Below, one piece after another: positions 62,492 to 64,000 of a stretch of 64,000 bases of DNA. The notes under the pieces were generated by a model. That model did not search any database, was not told the DNA's origin, and saw nothing but the letters and a program-made list of their open reading frames with translations. Source of the stretch: Gemmatimonadota bacterium (GTDB lineage: Bacteria; JAAXHH01). The stretch spans positions 107,319-171,318 of the forward strand of contig VXTP01000005.1 of assembly GCA_009837395.1 (NCBI GenBank), given 5' to 3'. Both the position numbers and the translations under genes were made by a program. Positions within the stretch are counted from its first letter, which is position 1. Each line of letters begins with the position of its first letter.

Positions 62492-63664
62492 TTAATCAGA
62501 CGTTAAAAAGGCTTGCATACGTTCCTTCCTTGCGCGGTAACCTCTTATGGTACGCTCCACAAGTTTCATTTCTATAAGGTAATTCAAGTCCCGGCTGATC
62601 ATCTTCTGTGACGCGTTCGCATATTCCCTGGCGATCCTTGGATTGATTTCCCCAATCTGCGATCTGGGAACCGGTTGATCCTGTTCGGAAAGAGCCAGAA
62701 CAAGGTTGCGTCGACGTTTCGCAGCTGTACCTGTCATACCTTGGAATTGCTCATGCACGTAACTGATCCAAGATATCTGAAGATGTTGACTTCTGATCGA
62801 TGCAAGCTGTTCAGATAGGCCTTCAGAGAAACCTCGGATCGCATATTCCATAAATTGGTCCATTTTGCCTCCAGACTGCGATGCCCTGTCTAGCTGTCTG
62901 GCGTATTCTGTCCTGGTCTGGTTATAGAAATTGCTGGGAAGCAATGTCGCCGGGATTGGAATATCTGCTTCAATGAGTATCCTGAACTCGATCAACCTGG
63001 CAGTTCTTCCGTTCCCGTCCCCGAAAGGGTGGATCCAAGCGAAGTATAGGTGGGCGGCGATAGCTTTGACCAACCCTATAGGGATTCTACTGTCTTCGTT
63101 TGTGTCATTGTTCGACGAATTCAACCATTTGCATAACTGTTCAAGCAAGTAATTGCAGTCTTCAGCCGGAACCGCGCGATAGCGTCCCACACCAACGGAG
63201 TGTTTACGTATCTCGCCTGGAACGGTTTCCTCGTCCGGCAACTCGAGATCTTTTAACACAACCTTGTTATGCCGGCATATTTCTTTTGTCGACCACGGCG
63301 GAAGTTTTCGACGACGACGACGTGACAACATTCTTCTTATCTCCGCCAGGATATTGTCGATCTCCTGTTTCAAGTACTCCTTTGACTCGGGAAGTTTCAG
63401 TTTTCCTTCCATATGCGCACGTACATCTTCTTCCGAAAGGGTGTTGCCTTCGATCGCAGTAGTACCGAGCACACCTCTGGCTAAATACACCGTGTAGAGT
63501 TCGTCCGCTGTCTGTCTCATCAACGGAATCCCCGTCAGTTGCTCACACTTGGCTTTGATCTCACCAAGGATCATCCAGATTCTCGGCGGGGCGTGAACCA
63601 GATAGTCCGTATCGAAGCTTCGCAGCCACGGATGGGTGGTTTCAAATCGTCTCATTGTTGACAC
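62492..63664 (-). CDS. Fic-domain protein (class II) with C-terminal winged helix
   Basis: 390 residues. The N-terminal inhibitory helix TTAIEGNTLSEE carries the (S/T)xxxE(G/N) motif of class II Fic enzymes. The catalytic motif is AWIHPFGDGNGRTARLIEF (HPFxxGNGRxxR complete), so it should be an active AMP- or other nucleotide-transferase kept in check by the inhibitory Glu. The last 80 residues form a winged helix (IGEINPRIAREYANASQKMI, RDLNYLIEMKLVERTI). Often such proteins are stand-alone regulators of topoisomerases or chaperones. Start ATG at 63664. Confidence 0.93.
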   Translation of the reverse strand: MSTMRRFETTHPWLRSFDTDYLVHAPPRIWMILGEIKAKCEQLTGIPLMRQTADELYTVYLARGVLGTTAIEGNTLSEEDVRAHMEGKLKLPESKEYLKQEIDNILAEIRRMLSRRRRRKLPPWSTKEICRHNKVVLKDLELPDEETVPGEIRKHSVGVGRYRAVPAEDCNYLLEQLCKWLNSSNNDTNEDSRIPIGLVKAIAAHLYFAWIHPFGDGNGRTARLIEFRILIEADIPIPATLLPSNFYNQTRTEYARQLDRASQSGGKMDQFMEYAIRGFSEGLSEQLASIRSQHLQISWISYVHEQFQGMTGTAAKRRRNLVLALSEQDQPVPRSQIGEINPRIAREYANASQKMISRDLNYLIEMKLVERTIRGYRARKERMQAFLTSD

Positions 63665-64000
63665 CTTTAATGTCCGTTAAATTGTCCTATTTAATATATT
63701 GAAATAGTTATATTTAAACTGTTAGAAATAGAAATTATGTCCCCTAATGCAGTCTATGGTAAGAGTACTTCGGCATAACTGTCAACTCTTTTGTACCTTG
63801 ACATACTACTTCTCAAGGGCAGAATAAGCAGATTGCAGCATCAGCCAGGTTCACTTAGCGTTCTCTAATTCAGGAACGTAGGTACACGACCCGTATTCAT
63901 CCACGACTGCATGCCCAGGCCCCCCACCCCCCCCGGGGCGGCCATAATTTAAGCCCCCCAGTAACAAATCGAGACCCGGAGGGGGCGCCCCAGGGGAGGG
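63665..64000. other. No gene; AT-rich upstream region then C-rich, low-quality-looking contig end
   Basis: 63665-63890 is AT-rich and should contain the Fic gene promoter. From about 63915 to 64000 the sequence turns into C and G runs (seven or more C in a row several times) unlike anything else in the window, as seen at unreliable contig ends. I see no coding region or RNA gene here. Confidence 0.6.

Overview
The window is GC-rich, gene-dense DNA from a Gram-negative bacterium: it carries a TonB-like protein, an outer-membrane barrel, a lipoprotein, a lytic transglycosylase and periplasmic Spy/CpxP-like proteins. The mix of many enolase-superfamily enzymes, UxaA-type dehydratase, Gfo/Idh, SDR and TIM-barrel sugar enzymes, large FtsX-type permeases, class II ribonucleotide reductase and small broken toxin-antitoxin loci resembles uncultivated FCB-type lineages such as Latescibacterota or Poribacteria. 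That placement is a guess from gene content. Non-ATG starts, a frameshift and a C-rich, damaged-looking right end are compatible with a metagenome contig.

Layout. 1-2920 (minus): a TAXI-type binding domain on a Ser/Arg-rich stalk, a YjfK-like protein and the start of a PspA-like coiled coil. 3172-4428: enolase-superfamily enzyme. 4501-7432 (minus): ECF sigma factor, short membrane anti-sigma factor and three Spy/CpxP-like proteins; two near-identical sigma-E-type promoters, one upstream of the sigma gene and one upstream of a Spy-like gene, suggest a self-regulated envelope-stress regulon. 7767-13503 (plus): outer-membrane barrel, flavin reductase, and a two-gene molybdopterin oxidoreductase with a fused Fe-S/NrfD subunit. 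13527-16004 (minus): PfkB kinase with an apparent ATA start, a lipoprotein-anchored ketopentenoate-hydratase-like protein and a membrane protein. 16229-23373 (plus): M42 peptidase, enolase-superfamily dehydratase, SDR, MATE exporter, Gfo/Idh dehydrogenase, NhaA. 23389-28453: PLP enzyme, a HigBA locus with a gutted toxin, a frameshifted phosphotransferase, a redoxin with an in-frame UGA that is very probably selenocysteine, a sugar isomerase and an SRPBCC protein. 28549-37023 (minus): lytic transglycosylase, then a catabolic operon (internally duplicated UxaA, M14 deacylase, methyltransferase, 6PGDH-like, beta-propeller). 37238-38830: DMFase-like protein. 38888-42237 (minus): Tm-1-like protein, OSBS/NSAR-like enzyme, CoaA. 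42352-43931: XRE regulator, zinc ribbon, flippase-like protein. 44059-47508: NrdJ and NrdR. 47751-55185: three tandem FtsX/MacB-like permeases. 55469-62022: RarA, a conserved unknown, LarE, TrpS, TonB-like protein and ion channel. 62066-63664: cupin and Fic protein.

The strongest unusual signals are the UGA-containing redoxin with a SECIS-like hairpin, the matched ECF promoters, the internally deleted HigB upstream of an intact HigA, and two genes whose only credible start is ATA inside an ATAA overlap with the preceding gene. Short direct repeats, each locus with a different unit, recur at gene ends. All calls come from reading the sequence; no database search was run.
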